Source: JAGQOZ01 sp041399205 (GTDB lineage: Bacteria; Planctomycetota; Planctomycetia; Pirellulales; Pirellulaceae). From it: DNA of 64,000 nucleotides. The translations under genes and the position numbers were made by a program. The DNA lies in NCBI GenBank assembly GCA_041399205.1, contig JAWKTK010000003.1, positions 310,001 to 374,000 on the forward strand, in the 5' to 3' direction. The notes under the pieces are model-generated. The model searched no databases. It had not been told where the DNA came from and saw only the letters and a list, made by a program, of their open reading frames with translations. This document shows positions 47,838-57,737 of this stretch, piece by piece (the first letter of the stretch is position 1; every line of letters starts with the position of its first letter).

Positions 47838-50018
47838 CTATTCCACCGGAAATCCTCGTTTCCGCATTAACGCCGACGTATCGACATCTCGGCCGCGAAA
47901 TTCTCGAAACCCATCCGCCGGATCAACGGTATCACCGACCGACAACACGTGATCGAATAATTTTTTGGCCGTCGCCTGGTCGTAAAAACTACCCGCTTCA
48001 TCAAACGCTTCCGCCGCATCGGCCGTCAATGTGTCTGCCCATAAATAGCTGTAGTATCCGGCTGAATAACTGTCGCCGGAAAAGACGTGTGAAAAATGAG
48101 GTGTGCGATGTCGCATGACAATTTCTTCCGGCATGCCCAACTGCGCCAACGTTTCTTTCTCAAACCGGTCCGGATCAATATCGGCGTCGCCCGCCAAATG
48201 CAGTTTCATGTCTACCAAGGCACTAGCCAAATATTCCACCGTAGCAAACCCTTGATTGAAAGTCTCCGCTTGTCGAATCTTGTCGACCAACGCTTGCGGC
48301 AAGGGTTCGCCCGATTCCACGTGCAGCGCGAACTGATTTAACACTTCCGGCGTGGTCAGCCAATGTTCGTAAACTTGCGAAGGAAATTCCACGTAGTCGC
48401 GAGCTACCGACGTACCTGACTGAGAGGGATAACGCACATTCGAACAAAGTCCGTGCAGCGCGTGGCCAAATTCATGGAACAGCGTGTCGGCATCGTCCCA
48501 GGAAATCAACACCGGTTCGCCAGGCTTGCCTTTGACGAAATTCGAATTGTTCGACACGATGGTGGCGATTGGTTGGCCCATGTTTTCCTGAGGCCGATAG
48601 TCGGTCATCCACGCGCCGGAACGCTTACCGGTTCGAGCATAAGGATCGAAGTACCACAGCCCGACATACTGACCGTGACGCATCACCTGCCAGACTCGCA
48701 CATCCGGATGAAACACCGGCACGTCATGAATTTCTTGGTATTCAAAGCCAAACAACTGTGTCGACGCCCACATCATGCCTTGGCGAAGTTTTTCCAGCTG
48801 CATGTATGGTTTGACTTCATTCAAATCCAGATCGTACTTGGCCTTGCGAACTTTTTCCGCATAGTAGCGATAATCCCACGCGGCAATCTTGATGTTGGCC
48901 CCTTCCTGGTCCGCAATCGCCTGCATGTCAGCCACTTCCTGTTTGACTCGAGCAACCGCTTTGGGCCAGATGCTCAACATCAACTGCATGGCCGCGTCCG
49001 GTGTTTTGGCCATTTGATTTTCTAGTCGCCAATGCGCATGCGTGGGATAGCCCAGCAGTTTGGCTCGCGCTGCCCGCAGCTTCAAGATTTCGGCAATGAT
49101 GGCGTTGTTGTCGTGTTCGTCTCCATTGTCCGCTCGATCATAATACGTCCGCCACACTTGTTCACGCAGCTGACGATTCGCGGCATACGTCAGGAACGGC
49201 TCCATGGACGACCGAGTGTTCGTGACGGCCCATTTCCCCGCTTGGCCGCGTTCTTCGGCCGCAGCCACCATGCCAGCTACAATGCTGTCGGGCAGTCCAG
49301 CCAAATCGGCTTGGTCTTCAATCCAGGTGACATACTTTTCTTCATCCGCCAAAACGTTTTGGCTGAAGTTCGTGAACAGCGTGGCCAACCGTTTGTTGAT
49401 GGCTGACAGCTGAGTTTTTTCTTCGGCCGATAGTTTGGCTCCTTGGCGAACAAACTGTTTGTAGCGGTCCTCGGTCAATCGGCGTTCTGCGAGATCCAGT
49501 CGCGGATATTCGGCACCTTCGTAGACGGCGGCGATACGAGCGAACAGTTTTGCGTTTTGAATGACGGCATCTTCGTGTTCGGAGAGCATCGGCATCACGT
49601 TGCGTTCAATGTCCGACATCGGTCCCACGTTCAGGTTCGAAGCATGAACGCCAAACAAACTGCCTAAACGCGACAGCGTTCGTCCCGCTCGTTCCAACGC
49701 GACGATCGTATTGTCAAACGTCGGCGCATCGGTCGAACTGGCAATGGCATCGATTTCGGTATTGTGCTGTGAAATGGCAATTTGAAACGCTTCGACAAAT
49801 TCATCTGGGCGAACCAAATTCCACGGCGGCACACCTCCATACGGTCCCGTCCACGGCTTCAGCATATCGATCTGCGAACTATCATTGTCGTTGTTCTGCA
49901 CCACCTGTTCCTTTCCTAGCGTACTTTCCAAGGTCGACTTGTTCTGCGCAAGTGTCGGGCCGCTCCACAGCACGATGCCGACCACTGCCAACGAAATGCT
50001 GCACCGTAAACGATTCAT
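47838..50018 (-). CDS. M3 family metallopeptidase (oligopeptidase A/Dcp type)
   Basis: Zinc oligopeptidase of 726 residues with a signal peptide (SISLAVVGIVLWSGPTLAQ), so it acts in the periplasm or paryphoplasm. The zinc motif is DTLFHEFGHALHGLCSNV near residue 512, with the third ligand Glu about 28 residues later in YVEFPSQVYEHW. C-terminal HTPHFSHVFSGDSYSAGYYSYLW contacts substrate in the family. The N-terminal region (WTGPYGGVPPWNLVRPDEF) matches the Dcp subgroup. It begins 43 bases after purL on the same strand. Confidence 0.93.
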   Translation of the reverse strand: MNRLRCSISLAVVGIVLWSGPTLAQNKSTLESTLGKEQVVQNNDNDSSQIDMLKPWTGPYGGVPPWNLVRPDEFVEAFQIAISQHNTEIDAIASSTDAPTFDNTIVALERAGRTLSRLGSLFGVHASNLNVGPMSDIERNVMPMLSEHEDAVIQNAKLFARIAAVYEGAEYPRLDLAERRLTEDRYKQFVRQGAKLSAEEKTQLSAINKRLATLFTNFSQNVLADEEKYVTWIEDQADLAGLPDSIVAGMVAAAEERGQAGKWAVTNTRSSMEPFLTYAANRQLREQVWRTYYDRADNGDEHDNNAIIAEILKLRAARAKLLGYPTHAHWRLENQMAKTPDAAMQLMLSIWPKAVARVKQEVADMQAIADQEGANIKIAAWDYRYYAEKVRKAKYDLDLNEVKPYMQLEKLRQGMMWASTQLFGFEYQEIHDVPVFHPDVRVWQVMRHGQYVGLWYFDPYARTGKRSGAWMTDYRPQENMGQPIATIVSNNSNFVKGKPGEPVLISWDDADTLFHEFGHALHGLCSNVRYPSQSGTSVARDYVEFPSQVYEHWLTTPEVLNQFALHVESGEPLPQALVDKIRQAETFNQGFATVEYLASALVDMKLHLAGDADIDPDRFEKETLAQLGMPEEIVMRHRTPHFSHVFSGDSYSAGYYSYLWADTLTADAAEAFDEAGSFYDQATAKKLFDHVLSVGDTVDPADGFREFRGRDVDTSALMRKRGFPVE

Positions 50019-50061
50019 ATTTAAGTCCTGAAATTCGCCAAATCTTGACGGTTGAACAACG

Positions 50062-52980
50062 CTACCAGGCCAACGGAGCTTGCCAAGCTTGTTTCAAGTC
50101 ATGCAAATGGGCGCTGGCCACGACCTTGTCTCCATGCGAAAAGGAAACGTCTTGTGTTGCGGTAACTTCACCAATGCGTTGACACGGCAAATTCGCGAAT
50201 ACGGCTTCTAGCGCCGCCGAATTTTCCGGGGCTACTTCCAGAACAAAACGAGTGTTCGATTCGGAGAACAGTAAGACGTACGCCGGGCAGGACTGGCCGG
50301 CGGTTGGGATTTGGTCCAAGTTGATGGTTGCGCCCTGTTCGCCCGCAAAGGCCATTTCGGCAATCGCGGCCGCCAATCCGCCTTCGCTTAAGTCGTGACA
50401 AGATCGAATCAACTTCGATTGCATGGCCTGATGCACGGCCGCAAAAATTTGCTTGGCCAATGCGCTATCGACTTTGGGCACATGTCCGCCCGTCAAGCCA
50501 TTCACCAAACTGAAATGGGAACCGCCCAGTTCGTCCTTGGTCACACCTACTTGGTACAAGAGATTGCCGGCCTCTTTCAAATCCATCGTCACGCATTTAC
50601 GCACGTCCGCCACTTGGCCCATAGCACTGATCAACAGCGTCGAAGGAATGGCAATGGTTTGCTTCTGACCATGTTCATCTTCATAGCTGAATTCATTGTT
50701 CAAGCTATCTTTGCCACTGATAAACGGAGTTTGCAGTGACAAGGCCATGTCATGGCACGCCAAGGCGGCTCGGACGAGCGATCCCAGTGTTTCCGGCCGA
50801 TCGGTGTAGCCCCAACAGAAGTTGTCCAGGATGGCAATGCGGCTGGGATCGGCGCCCACGGCCACGCAATTGCGAACCGCTTCATCAATGGCGCTGGTGG
50901 CCATGTGATACGTGTCGAAGTCTCCGTAATACGGATTCATTCCGCAGCTGACGGCCACACCTTGTTGCGAATCCAATACCGGGCGAACCACGGCCGCATC
51001 GCCCGGCCCATCGTTTTGCACGCCGACCAGAGGTTTGATGACGCTGCCGCCTTGAACTTCGTGATCGTATTGTCGAATCACCCATTCCTTGCTGGCCACA
51101 TTCAGACTGCCCAAGATCTTGGTCAAGTCTTCGGTGTAGTTCGACTTGTCCAAGTTGCCAGACAGTGGCGTTTCTGGCGCAGGCTGGTAAGTGGCATCGC
51201 GAATGATCGGCGGTCGACCGTCATGCAGGAAACTCATGGCGATATCCGCGACAACTTCTTCGCCATATTTCAGTTTCAGTCGGCCGGTGGGTTCGAAGCG
51301 ACCAATCACGGTTGCTTCGACATCTTCGGATTCGCACAGCTGGGAAAATGCGTCCCATTGTTCGGGCGAAACGCTAAAGACCATGCGTTCTTGCGCCTCG
51401 GAAATCCAAATTTCCGTGTAAGTCAAACCTTCGTATTTGACGGGCGCTTTGTCCAGCCAGACTTCGGCTCCGATCTTTTCGCCCATTTCACCTACGGCAC
51501 TGGAAAATCCGCCGGCGCCGCAATCGGTGACGGCGTTAAATAGATTACGGTCTCGAGCTTCCAGTAGCACGTCCAACACCATCTTTTCCGTAATGGCATT
51601 GCCAATCTGCACAGCTCCGCCGGAGAGCGACTCACTTTCGCTGGTAAGTTCAGCCGAACTAAACGTAGCGCCATGAATACCGTCTCGACCGGTTCGACCG
51701 CCGATCGCCACAATGTAGTCACCCGGCTTGGTTTCCTTCTTGGATTTGTCCACCGGCAGCAAGCCGACATTGCCGCAGTAGACCAGCGGGTTGCCCAAGT
51801 AACGTCGGTCAAAATAGACGGCGCCGTTGACTGTTGGAATTCCCATCCGGTTTCCGTAGTCTCGGACTCCAGAAACCACGCCCTTCATTACTCGGCGAGG
51901 ATGCAACACGCCGGCCGGCAATTCGTCCAGCGGCGTGTCGGGCGGAGCGAAACAGAAAACGTCGGTATTGCAAATCGGTTTGGCGCCCAGGCCCGTTCCC
52001 ATGGGATCGCGAATCACGCCACCAATGCCAGTATTGGCGCCGCCGTAAGGTTCCAAGGCCGAAGGATGGTTGTGCGTTTCCACTTTGAAAACCACGTTGT
52101 ATTCGTCGTTAAAGCGAACCACGCCCGCGTTGTCTTCAAAGACGCTGACACACCAATCGGCGTCGCCCCATTCGCGACGAATCTGCTGAGTGGCAGCGAA
52201 AATGGTCTCTTTCAACATATTGTCAAACTGCCGACTGCCGTTTTCATCTTGATAGGCAATTCGGCCGGCCAACGTCTTGTGGCTACAGTGTTCGCTCCAC
52301 GTCTGCGCCACGCTTTCCAGTTCCGCATCCGTGGGATCTCGGCCCAAGTCCTGAAAATGCTGCTGAATGGTCTGCATTTCTACCAGAGTCAAATAAAGCT
52401 GTCCCTCTTTGCTGAGTTTCAGCAGTTGGTCGTCGTTCAGCGTTCGCAGCGGGACGATCGTTTTTTCAAACGCATAGGGCGAACCGAGCTGCAATCGGTC
52501 TAGCTGCAGCGGACCCAAGACAACTTGTTCGATCGAATCATTCGCCAAAACCTTCTTGCACAACTGCGAAATCTGCTGCACATCGGCTCCGGCAATGAAA
52601 TACTTGCGAAACGTTCGTACGGCTGCCACATCAAAGTTGAAATCGCGAATCGCACCTTCGGCACTTTGCGCTACCGGATCCATCACGCCGGGCTTGGGCA
52701 AGACGTAAATCAGTTGCGATTTTTCGAGCGACGTCTGTGACAAGACGCTGTCACCCACGGTGGCCACGATGGCTTGTTCTACCACGGTGTCGGCCAACAA
52801 TTCGGTGGCCACGGTTTGAATCTGTTGTTGGTCTAAAGCGCCTTCTACCAAGTAACCTCGCGAAGCATGAACGTTTAGATTCGTAGCAATGCCCAAGTCT
52901 TTGGCGTCCGCTGCCACTTGTTCCGCACTTCGATTTGGTAATCCGACTGCCGGTTGAATATCAACTTCCCAGAGCGTCAC
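50062..52980 (-). CDS. purL: Phosphoribosylformylglycinamidine synthase, PurS-like plus PurL subunits fused
   Basis: Fourth step of purine synthesis: ATP- and ammonia-dependent conversion of FGAR to FGAM. The 972-residue protein starts with two PurS-like modules (about 1-80, LWEVDIQPAVGLPN; about 90-175, IYVLPKPGVMDPVAQSAE). The PurL core follows: TDAELESVAQTWSEHCSHKT, VVFKVETHNHPSALEPYGGA, GIGGVIRDPMGTGLGAKP, GGRTGRDGIHGATFSS, DCGAGGFSSAVGEMGE, FISGKDSLNNEF and SCHDLSEGGLAAAIAEMAFA. The glutaminase domain of the E. coli-type enzyme is missing, so a separate PurQ must exist elsewhere. Its start overlaps the end of tyrA by 20 bases. Confidence 0.95.
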   Translation of the reverse strand: MTLWEVDIQPAVGLPNRSAEQVAADAKDLGIATNLNVHASRGYLVEGALDQQQIQTVATELLADTVVEQAIVATVGDSVLSQTSLEKSQLIYVLPKPGVMDPVAQSAEGAIRDFNFDVAAVRTFRKYFIAGADVQQISQLCKKVLANDSIEQVVLGPLQLDRLQLGSPYAFEKTIVPLRTLNDDQLLKLSKEGQLYLTLVEMQTIQQHFQDLGRDPTDAELESVAQTWSEHCSHKTLAGRIAYQDENGSRQFDNMLKETIFAATQQIRREWGDADWCVSVFEDNAGVVRFNDEYNVVFKVETHNHPSALEPYGGANTGIGGVIRDPMGTGLGAKPICNTDVFCFAPPDTPLDELPAGVLHPRRVMKGVVSGVRDYGNRMGIPTVNGAVYFDRRYLGNPLVYCGNVGLLPVDKSKKETKPGDYIVAIGGRTGRDGIHGATFSSAELTSESESLSGGAVQIGNAITEKMVLDVLLEARDRNLFNAVTDCGAGGFSSAVGEMGEKIGAEVWLDKAPVKYEGLTYTEIWISEAQERMVFSVSPEQWDAFSQLCESEDVEATVIGRFEPTGRLKLKYGEEVVADIAMSFLHDGRPPIIRDATYQPAPETPLSGNLDKSNYTEDLTKILGSLNVASKEWVIRQYDHEVQGGSVIKPLVGVQNDGPGDAAVVRPVLDSQQGVAVSCGMNPYYGDFDTYHMATSAIDEAVRNCVAVGADPSRIAILDNFCWGYTDRPETLGSLVRAALACHDMALSLQTPFISGKDSLNNEFSYEDEHGQKQTIAIPSTLLISAMGQVADVRKCVTMDLKEAGNLLYQVGVTKDELGGSHFSLVNGLTGGHVPKVDSALAKQIFAAVHQAMQSKLIRSCHDLSEGGLAAAIAEMAFAGEQGATINLDQIPTAGQSCPAYVLLFSESNTRFVLEVAPENSAALEAVFANLPCQRIGEVTATQDVSFSHGDKVVASAHLHDLKQAWQAPLAW

Positions 52981-53816
52981 GCTGTGTTTTCCCTAAAGCT
53001 AAGATTTGAGCAAGCGTTTCCCATTGGTCTTGTTCTAACGCTTGTGAAAACTGTTCCAAGACAGATTGGAAGTGGCTTAACGATTGACGCACTTCCGTTT
53101 GATTTTGTTGCAAAATCTGTGTCCAAAGTTCCGGATCACCCGCGGCAACTCGAGTGGTATCCAGCCAACCGGTCGAAGCGAACGGCAACGCCGCATCGGG
53201 CGTGGCGGCGGCTAAGACCGATGCCAACAAATGGGGCAAGTGACTGGTGGCGGCCAAGGTTTGATCGTGCTGGGCGGGTGTCATGACGTGTAAAGTGCGC
53301 GAACCAAGCTGTTGCCAAAATTCGATCGTTTGTTGCCAGAGCGAATTCGTCCGTTTCCGAAGTCGGCGTGACAATAACCGAACGATTTTCAAACAAGTTG
53401 GCAACGGCATGTTCGGCACCACTTTTTTCGCTGCCGGCCAGAGGATGGCTACCGACAAAGTGTCCGGCCGCTGGGCCGGCTTGCTGCTGCACTTGTTCGA
53501 CGATTTGGCGTTTGGTGCTGCCGGCGTCGGTGACAATGGCGTCCCGGTTGGACGCTGCCAAGGCCTGGCAAACTTGTTCGGCAATGAATCGAACAGGCGT
53601 GCAGATGATGACCAGCTGAGCTTCGGCGACGCCGTCTTCCAGATCAGTGCAAAAGTCGGTGATGGCGCCTAACTTCTGAGCCGTCTCCAGCTTTTGGGGA
53701 TGGCGGCCAATCCCGATGACTCGGCGCGCCAGCTGGCGGTCTAGCGCGGCCAAACCGATCGACCCGCCAATCAAGCCGACTCCGGCAATCGCAATTGTGT
53801 CCCAGCGGTACGTCAC
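52961..53816 (-). CDS. tyrA: Prephenate dehydrogenase, one frameshift
   Basis: NAD-dependent oxidative decarboxylation of prephenate (or arogenate) in tyrosine synthesis. About 284 residues when repaired. Rossmann start TIAIAGVGLIGGSIGLAAL, VIGIGRHPQKLETAQKLGA, VIICTPVRFIAEQV, DAIVTDAGSTKRQIVEQV, GHFVGSHPLAGSEKSGAEHA and NRSVIVTPTSETDE. The frame shifts near 53,345 (one extra T), after which the helical domain continues SLWQQTIEFWQQLGSRTLHV and PHLLASVLAAATPDAALPFA. GTG at 53816 with GGAAGCAG upstream is chosen because conserved text begins there. It overlaps purL. Confidence 0.88.
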
Positions 53817-54044
53817 CGAATTCTGCTTCCCAGCCAAGGTTTGACGACTAAACTGACATGTTCGAATAGCTTGACCGCTCCGATTCGTTGCGAAATCGTT
53901 CGGTTCGAACCGACGCATTTTAACAAATCTTGACGTTCTGCCAGGGGCCCGATTTGCCGAATCCATGTCGCTCGGGATAAGCTGTATTGGGCATTGACAG
54001 TCGGTTACGGGGCATGCCGACAAGGGAATAGTACGAGGTACCTG

Positions 54045-55076
54045 ATGTTTGCGTCTTCACGAATCAAACTACGTCCGTTGTCGCAGTTTTGCGATCGCAT
54101 TGGAACGGCTCTGGAAGCGGGGCTGGACCTGCGAAAAATATTGGATCGCGAGGCAACTCGAGGAGCCGCCAAGTATCGTCAGAGTATGGCGAATGTTTCT
54201 CGAGCTATTGACAGAGGCGCCACGTTGACCGAAGCCCTGGAGGCCGAAGGTGGCTATTTCCCGGAAGAATTCACCAGCATGGTGGACGTGGGCGAAAAGA
54301 CGGGACGTTTGGAACAGATTCTCAAAAAGATGGGCCAGCACTATGAATATCTACTGCAGACTCGTTGGCTGTTTCTGTTGGGCATTGCGTGGCCGGTGAT
54401 CCAAGGCATTGCGGCCACCTTTGTCATTGCGTTGCTGATTGCCATCAACGGCTGGGTGGACGAAAGTTTTGACATGCTGGGCTTTGGCTTGGTTGGCGGA
54501 CGCGACGCCCTGATTTTTTTGGCCGGGATGGCAGGCGTGGCGATGGCGTTGGTGTTTGTAGCCAAGAATTGTATGAGAGGCGGTATCTTCGCTAAGCCAA
54601 TCATGAATTCGCTGATGCGTCTGCCTAAAGTAGGCGGCAGCATTCGCACGCTGAATCTCACTCGGTTCGCATCCAGTCTAAGCTTGGCGGTCGAAGCGGG
54701 CTTGGATGTCAAAACGGCCGCTCGCTTGGCCATTCGCAGCACGGACAACGAATTTTTCCAACAGCATATTCCTCGAGTGGAACTGGCGATTGATCGCGGT
54801 TCCGAATTGCACGAAGCGCTGGCGACCACCGGCGCTTTTCCGCAGTCGGTCCTGGACGCGGTGGAATTGGGCGAACAAACCGGTCGCTTTGCCGAATCGA
54901 TGGACCAACTTTCTCGGCAATTGCAAGAGTCGTCCAAGACGGCCGTGCGCACGTTAGCGATTGCGGCTGGCTTGGTCGTGTGGGCCGGCGTCTTTGGCCT
55001 GATCATCTTCATGATTTTCCGCCTAGCTTCCATCTATCTCAATTCGATTTACAGCGCCTTAGAGGGCATTAGTTAG
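54045..55076 (+). CDS. Type II secretion/type IV pilus inner-membrane platform protein (GspF/PilC family)
   Basis: A 343-residue protein with two GspF domains (about 8-128 and 208-330) and three membrane helices (around 110-135, 160-185, 310-335). Repeated family text: DRIGTALEAGLDLRKILDRE with EFTSMVDVGEKTGRLEQIL, and FASSLSLAVEAGLDVKTAAR with SVLDAVELGEQTGRFAESM. Start ATG at 54045 (MFASSRIKLRPLSQF). Slightly shorter than the usual 400 residues. No other secretion or pilus genes are in the window, a common planctomycete situation where these genes are scattered. Confidence 0.9.
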   Translation: MFASSRIKLRPLSQFCDRIGTALEAGLDLRKILDREATRGAAKYRQSMANVSRAIDRGATLTEALEAEGGYFPEEFTSMVDVGEKTGRLEQILKKMGQHYEYLLQTRWLFLLGIAWPVIQGIAATFVIALLIAINGWVDESFDMLGFGLVGGRDALIFLAGMAGVAMALVFVAKNCMRGGIFAKPIMNSLMRLPKVGGSIRTLNLTRFASSLSLAVEAGLDVKTAARLAIRSTDNEFFQQHIPRVELAIDRGSELHEALATTGAFPQSVLDAVELGEQTGRFAESMDQLSRQLQESSKTAVRTLAIAAGLVVWAGVFGLIIFMIFRLASIYLNSIYSALEGIS

Positions 55077-55117
55077 TGGGACGCTAGATTATGGCAGGCA
55101 CAACTTGGCCGAGCCAC

Positions 55118-55139
55118 CGTAGCGGCGTTTTCGCCTACG
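55118..55139. terminator. Weak hairpin between convergent genes
   Basis: CGTAGCGGCG-TTTT-CGCCTACG can fold as an 8-bp stem with one bulged C and a TTTT loop in the 71-base space between the GspF gene and the RNase HII-like gene. No T-run follows it. Confidence 0.3.
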
Positions 55140-55147
55140 TCGTAAGT

Positions 55148-56107
55148 TCAACGTTTGCGCCAGAGGGTGTTTTCATTGAGATGTAGCTTGTGCACGGCGT
55201 GGTCAATATCGATTCGAAATCGCTTGGCATCCTGCGGATAACCGGCCGTGGCACGAAGTTCCGGCACTTGCTTCTGCCAATACGCATTGAAGGCGAACAT
55301 GGCCAATTCACGAAGATACTTGGACGCCATCGAAGCCAAGGCGGTTGGCAGGAACGATTCTCCTTTCATCCGAAACGCCATTTGCACCGGCTGCTGCGGA
55401 GTTCCCAGACGGTACACACTTTCAGCTCGACTTTCCGAAAGCACTTGAACCAACGGCTGATGAAACAGTTCCTGCAGCAGCGGAGCGTAATTGTTGCGGC
55501 CGCCATGCTTGTCACACACCACAAACACTGGTTCGTCATCCAGTGATTCCAAGATTCGGCCTACCAACTGCAACGTGACGTGCGAAAGCAATCGGCCTTT
55601 CGATCCCAGTTGGTCAATCATGTCGTTGAATTCGGCAGGCAAGACAACCACTGTTTCCATGCGTTGCAGCTGAATATCGCGGCGTTGCAGTTCCTCCGCA
55701 AAGCGTTGACGCTGGGTCAAGTCGTTTAGGTCGAGGTCTCTCGGCAATTCGATCGCCACGTCTTGATACCAAGCCAGTGTTTTCATGCGAGCCAACGAGT
55801 TGGGCGAAAGCCGATCCCACACGTCTTGCCAAGTTGTCGGCGTATTGTCGTCTCGCGTCGCGAAGTACGCCCAAATTCCCGCTTCCAAATGCTTCCAACT
55901 GCCGTGCGGTTTGTACAGTTGTTTGGAATCAGCAATGACAATGCGTTGTTGTTCGTCCGTTAGGTTAGCAGAAACAACGGGCGACAAGGTGTCGTACAAA
56001 TTCGCATCTACCAATGAGGATGGAATCCGCCAAACCGTTGCCGAAACGGTCAGTGGTCCCAGGTTCGGCCCAAAACCGGCTTCGTCCGTTCCAATCAGAT
56101 AGGCCAT
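55148..56107 (-). CDS. Divergent RNase HII-like nuclease-fold protein
   Basis: A 319-residue protein whose opening YLIGTDEAGFGPNLGPLTVS closely follows the RNase HII/HIII start (DEAGxGxxxGP). IVIADSKQLYKP matches the DSKxL element, VFVVCDKHGGRNNYAPLLQ supplies a candidate third acidic residue and RIDIDHAVHKLH a fourth. It is longer than RNase HII (about 200 residues), with a helical insertion at about 85-165. I infer an RNase H-fold nuclease or a nucleic-acid-binding relative; genuine RNase H activity is not shown by sequence. It may be specific to planctomycetes and relatives. Confidence 0.7.
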   Translation of the reverse strand: MAYLIGTDEAGFGPNLGPLTVSATVWRIPSSLVDANLYDTLSPVVSANLTDEQQRIVIADSKQLYKPHGSWKHLEAGIWAYFATRDDNTPTTWQDVWDRLSPNSLARMKTLAWYQDVAIELPRDLDLNDLTQRQRFAEELQRRDIQLQRMETVVVLPAEFNDMIDQLGSKGRLLSHVTLQLVGRILESLDDEPVFVVCDKHGGRNNYAPLLQELFHQPLVQVLSESRAESVYRLGTPQQPVQMAFRMKGESFLPTALASMASKYLRELAMFAFNAYWQKQVPELRATAGYPQDAKRFRIDIDHAVHKLHLNENTLWRKR

Positions 56108-56189
56108 CAGGAATTCCCTTTCCGAAGTTTTGCATTACCCACAATTCGCCAAGTGGCTGGACGTTGTGGCGTACCAATCCAAAAGCAAT

Positions 56190-57737
56190 TCAGTCGTCTT
56201 GGCGAAAAGCGTACAACGTATTTCCGGAACGAATGTAAATGGTCGAATCATCCAATGCGGGTGTGGCCGACGTGGGCTGCTGGAAGTCAACCTGGTGAAC
56301 CACCTCAAACGAATCGCCTGCTTTGACCACCGTCAACATTCCCGGTTCAGAAATCAGCACGATATGACCGTTGGTCGCCACAGGTGAAGATCGATAGTGG
56401 CCCGCCGCCGGTAGTCGTTTTCGATAGATCAACTGGCCCGTCTGTTGGTCAACCGATGTCAATATGCCACCATCGCTGACCATGTAAATACGGCCTCGAT
56501 AACTAAGCGGCGACGGGATTTCGGGCAAGCCTTTATGTGCCGACCACGCCACGTGTGATTCACCAATATCACCGGTTCCGCCGGGGCGAACGGCGATCAA
56601 ATTCGGTTTGCCTCGATCAAACGACATGTTGCCCAGAAATTCGTCCCGAGTCCAACGTCCATCTTGATTCTTGTCAATCGAAGCGAACATCCGGTCAATT
56701 CGCTCGTTGCGCTTCGCTGGATCGCTGGGCATGGGCAGACCGAATCCCGGATGATCGACAGGCAATTCGGGACGAAACGGAAACGTGAAGGGCGGCACCA
56801 ATTCGGTTCGCTCCAGATCGCCATCTTGGTTCGCATCAAAATACAAAATCGCTTGCCAAAACGGTTCCGGATCCGGCTGTTCGTCGGCCACTCCGCCAAT
56901 CATGGACGCTGCCGCCACTGCCCAGCCATTGGCAACAATGGGCCGCGCAATGGTTTCTCGAGAGAACCCGCTGACCGACCATTTTTCGGAACCGTCCGCA
57001 AGGTCATAAGAACGAAACCAGTTGTTGCCCAGTACCAATAGTTCCGTCCCCGCGTCATGTTTCCATACCGTGGGCGTGGACCAACTGCTGCGATGCAAAG
57101 GCCGAGCGGTCTGCCAGATTTCTGCTCCTGTCCGTTTGTCCAAGGCCTGAATCTGGGACCGACTCACTTGGCTGTCGGGCAGATTGGCGTCGTCGTCCAG
57201 CACCAACAGCAATTTGTCTTCATAAACAATGGGCGAAGTCGACATCCCATACAGACTCTTCGGCGTAGGAATCGGTTTGGCCCATTGCTGGTTGCCGTGC
57301 AAGTCATAGCACAGCAATCCATACGAACCGAAGTAGACGTAGACGTGCCCGTCATCAACGCACGGCGTCGAAGATGCCGGACCACCCGCTTGATGTGTTG
57401 GCTCCAGTGGAACGTCTGGCGCAATAGCTTGCCAGGCCACCGAACCATCCAATTTATTCACGGCGATGGTCACCAATCGCTGATCCTGCAGGCCCGTGAC
57501 GATGACCAAATTGCCCGACAATACGGGCGAAGAGTGCCCCGCAGGCAAAGGGACCGACCAAGCGGCGTCCGAAATTTGGAACTGCAGCGGCAATGAAGTC
57601 GATTCGAAAACGCCTGTACCACCGGGGCCTCGGAATTCATTCCAGTGGACCGTTTCGCCAGAAACGACTTGCGACCATCCGCTGCAGCTGAGCCAACTGA
57701 CCCACGCAGCGATACATATGAGCTGCCAGTTATTCAT
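56190..57737 (-). CDS. Secreted PQQ-like beta-propeller protein with EF-hand insertion
   Basis: About 515 residues. A signal peptide (LICIAAWVSWLSCSGWSQ) is followed by the planctomycete motif HWNEFRGPGGTGVFESTSLP and blades with LVTIAVNKLDGSVAWQAIA, IQALDKRTGAEIWQTARPL and LTSVDQQTGQLIYRKRLPA. Two EF-hand loops, FDANQDGDLERTELVPP and IDKNQDGRWTRDEFLGN, are inserted between blades at about residues 300-375. The family is common in planctomycetes, and whether it binds PQQ or only shares the fold is unclear. Start at 57737 (MNNWQLICIAAW), which overlaps the VOC gene by 8 bases. Confidence 0.88.
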   Translation of the reverse strand: MNNWQLICIAAWVSWLSCSGWSQVVSGETVHWNEFRGPGGTGVFESTSLPLQFQISDAAWSVPLPAGHSSPVLSGNLVIVTGLQDQRLVTIAVNKLDGSVAWQAIAPDVPLEPTHQAGGPASSTPCVDDGHVYVYFGSYGLLCYDLHGNQQWAKPIPTPKSLYGMSTSPIVYEDKLLLVLDDDANLPDSQVSRSQIQALDKRTGAEIWQTARPLHRSSWSTPTVWKHDAGTELLVLGNNWFRSYDLADGSEKWSVSGFSRETIARPIVANGWAVAAASMIGGVADEQPDPEPFWQAILYFDANQDGDLERTELVPPFTFPFRPELPVDHPGFGLPMPSDPAKRNERIDRMFASIDKNQDGRWTRDEFLGNMSFDRGKPNLIAVRPGGTGDIGESHVAWSAHKGLPEIPSPLSYRGRIYMVSDGGILTSVDQQTGQLIYRKRLPAAGHYRSSPVATNGHIVLISEPGMLTVVKAGDSFEVVHQVDFQQPTSATPALDDSTIYIRSGNTLYAFRQDD

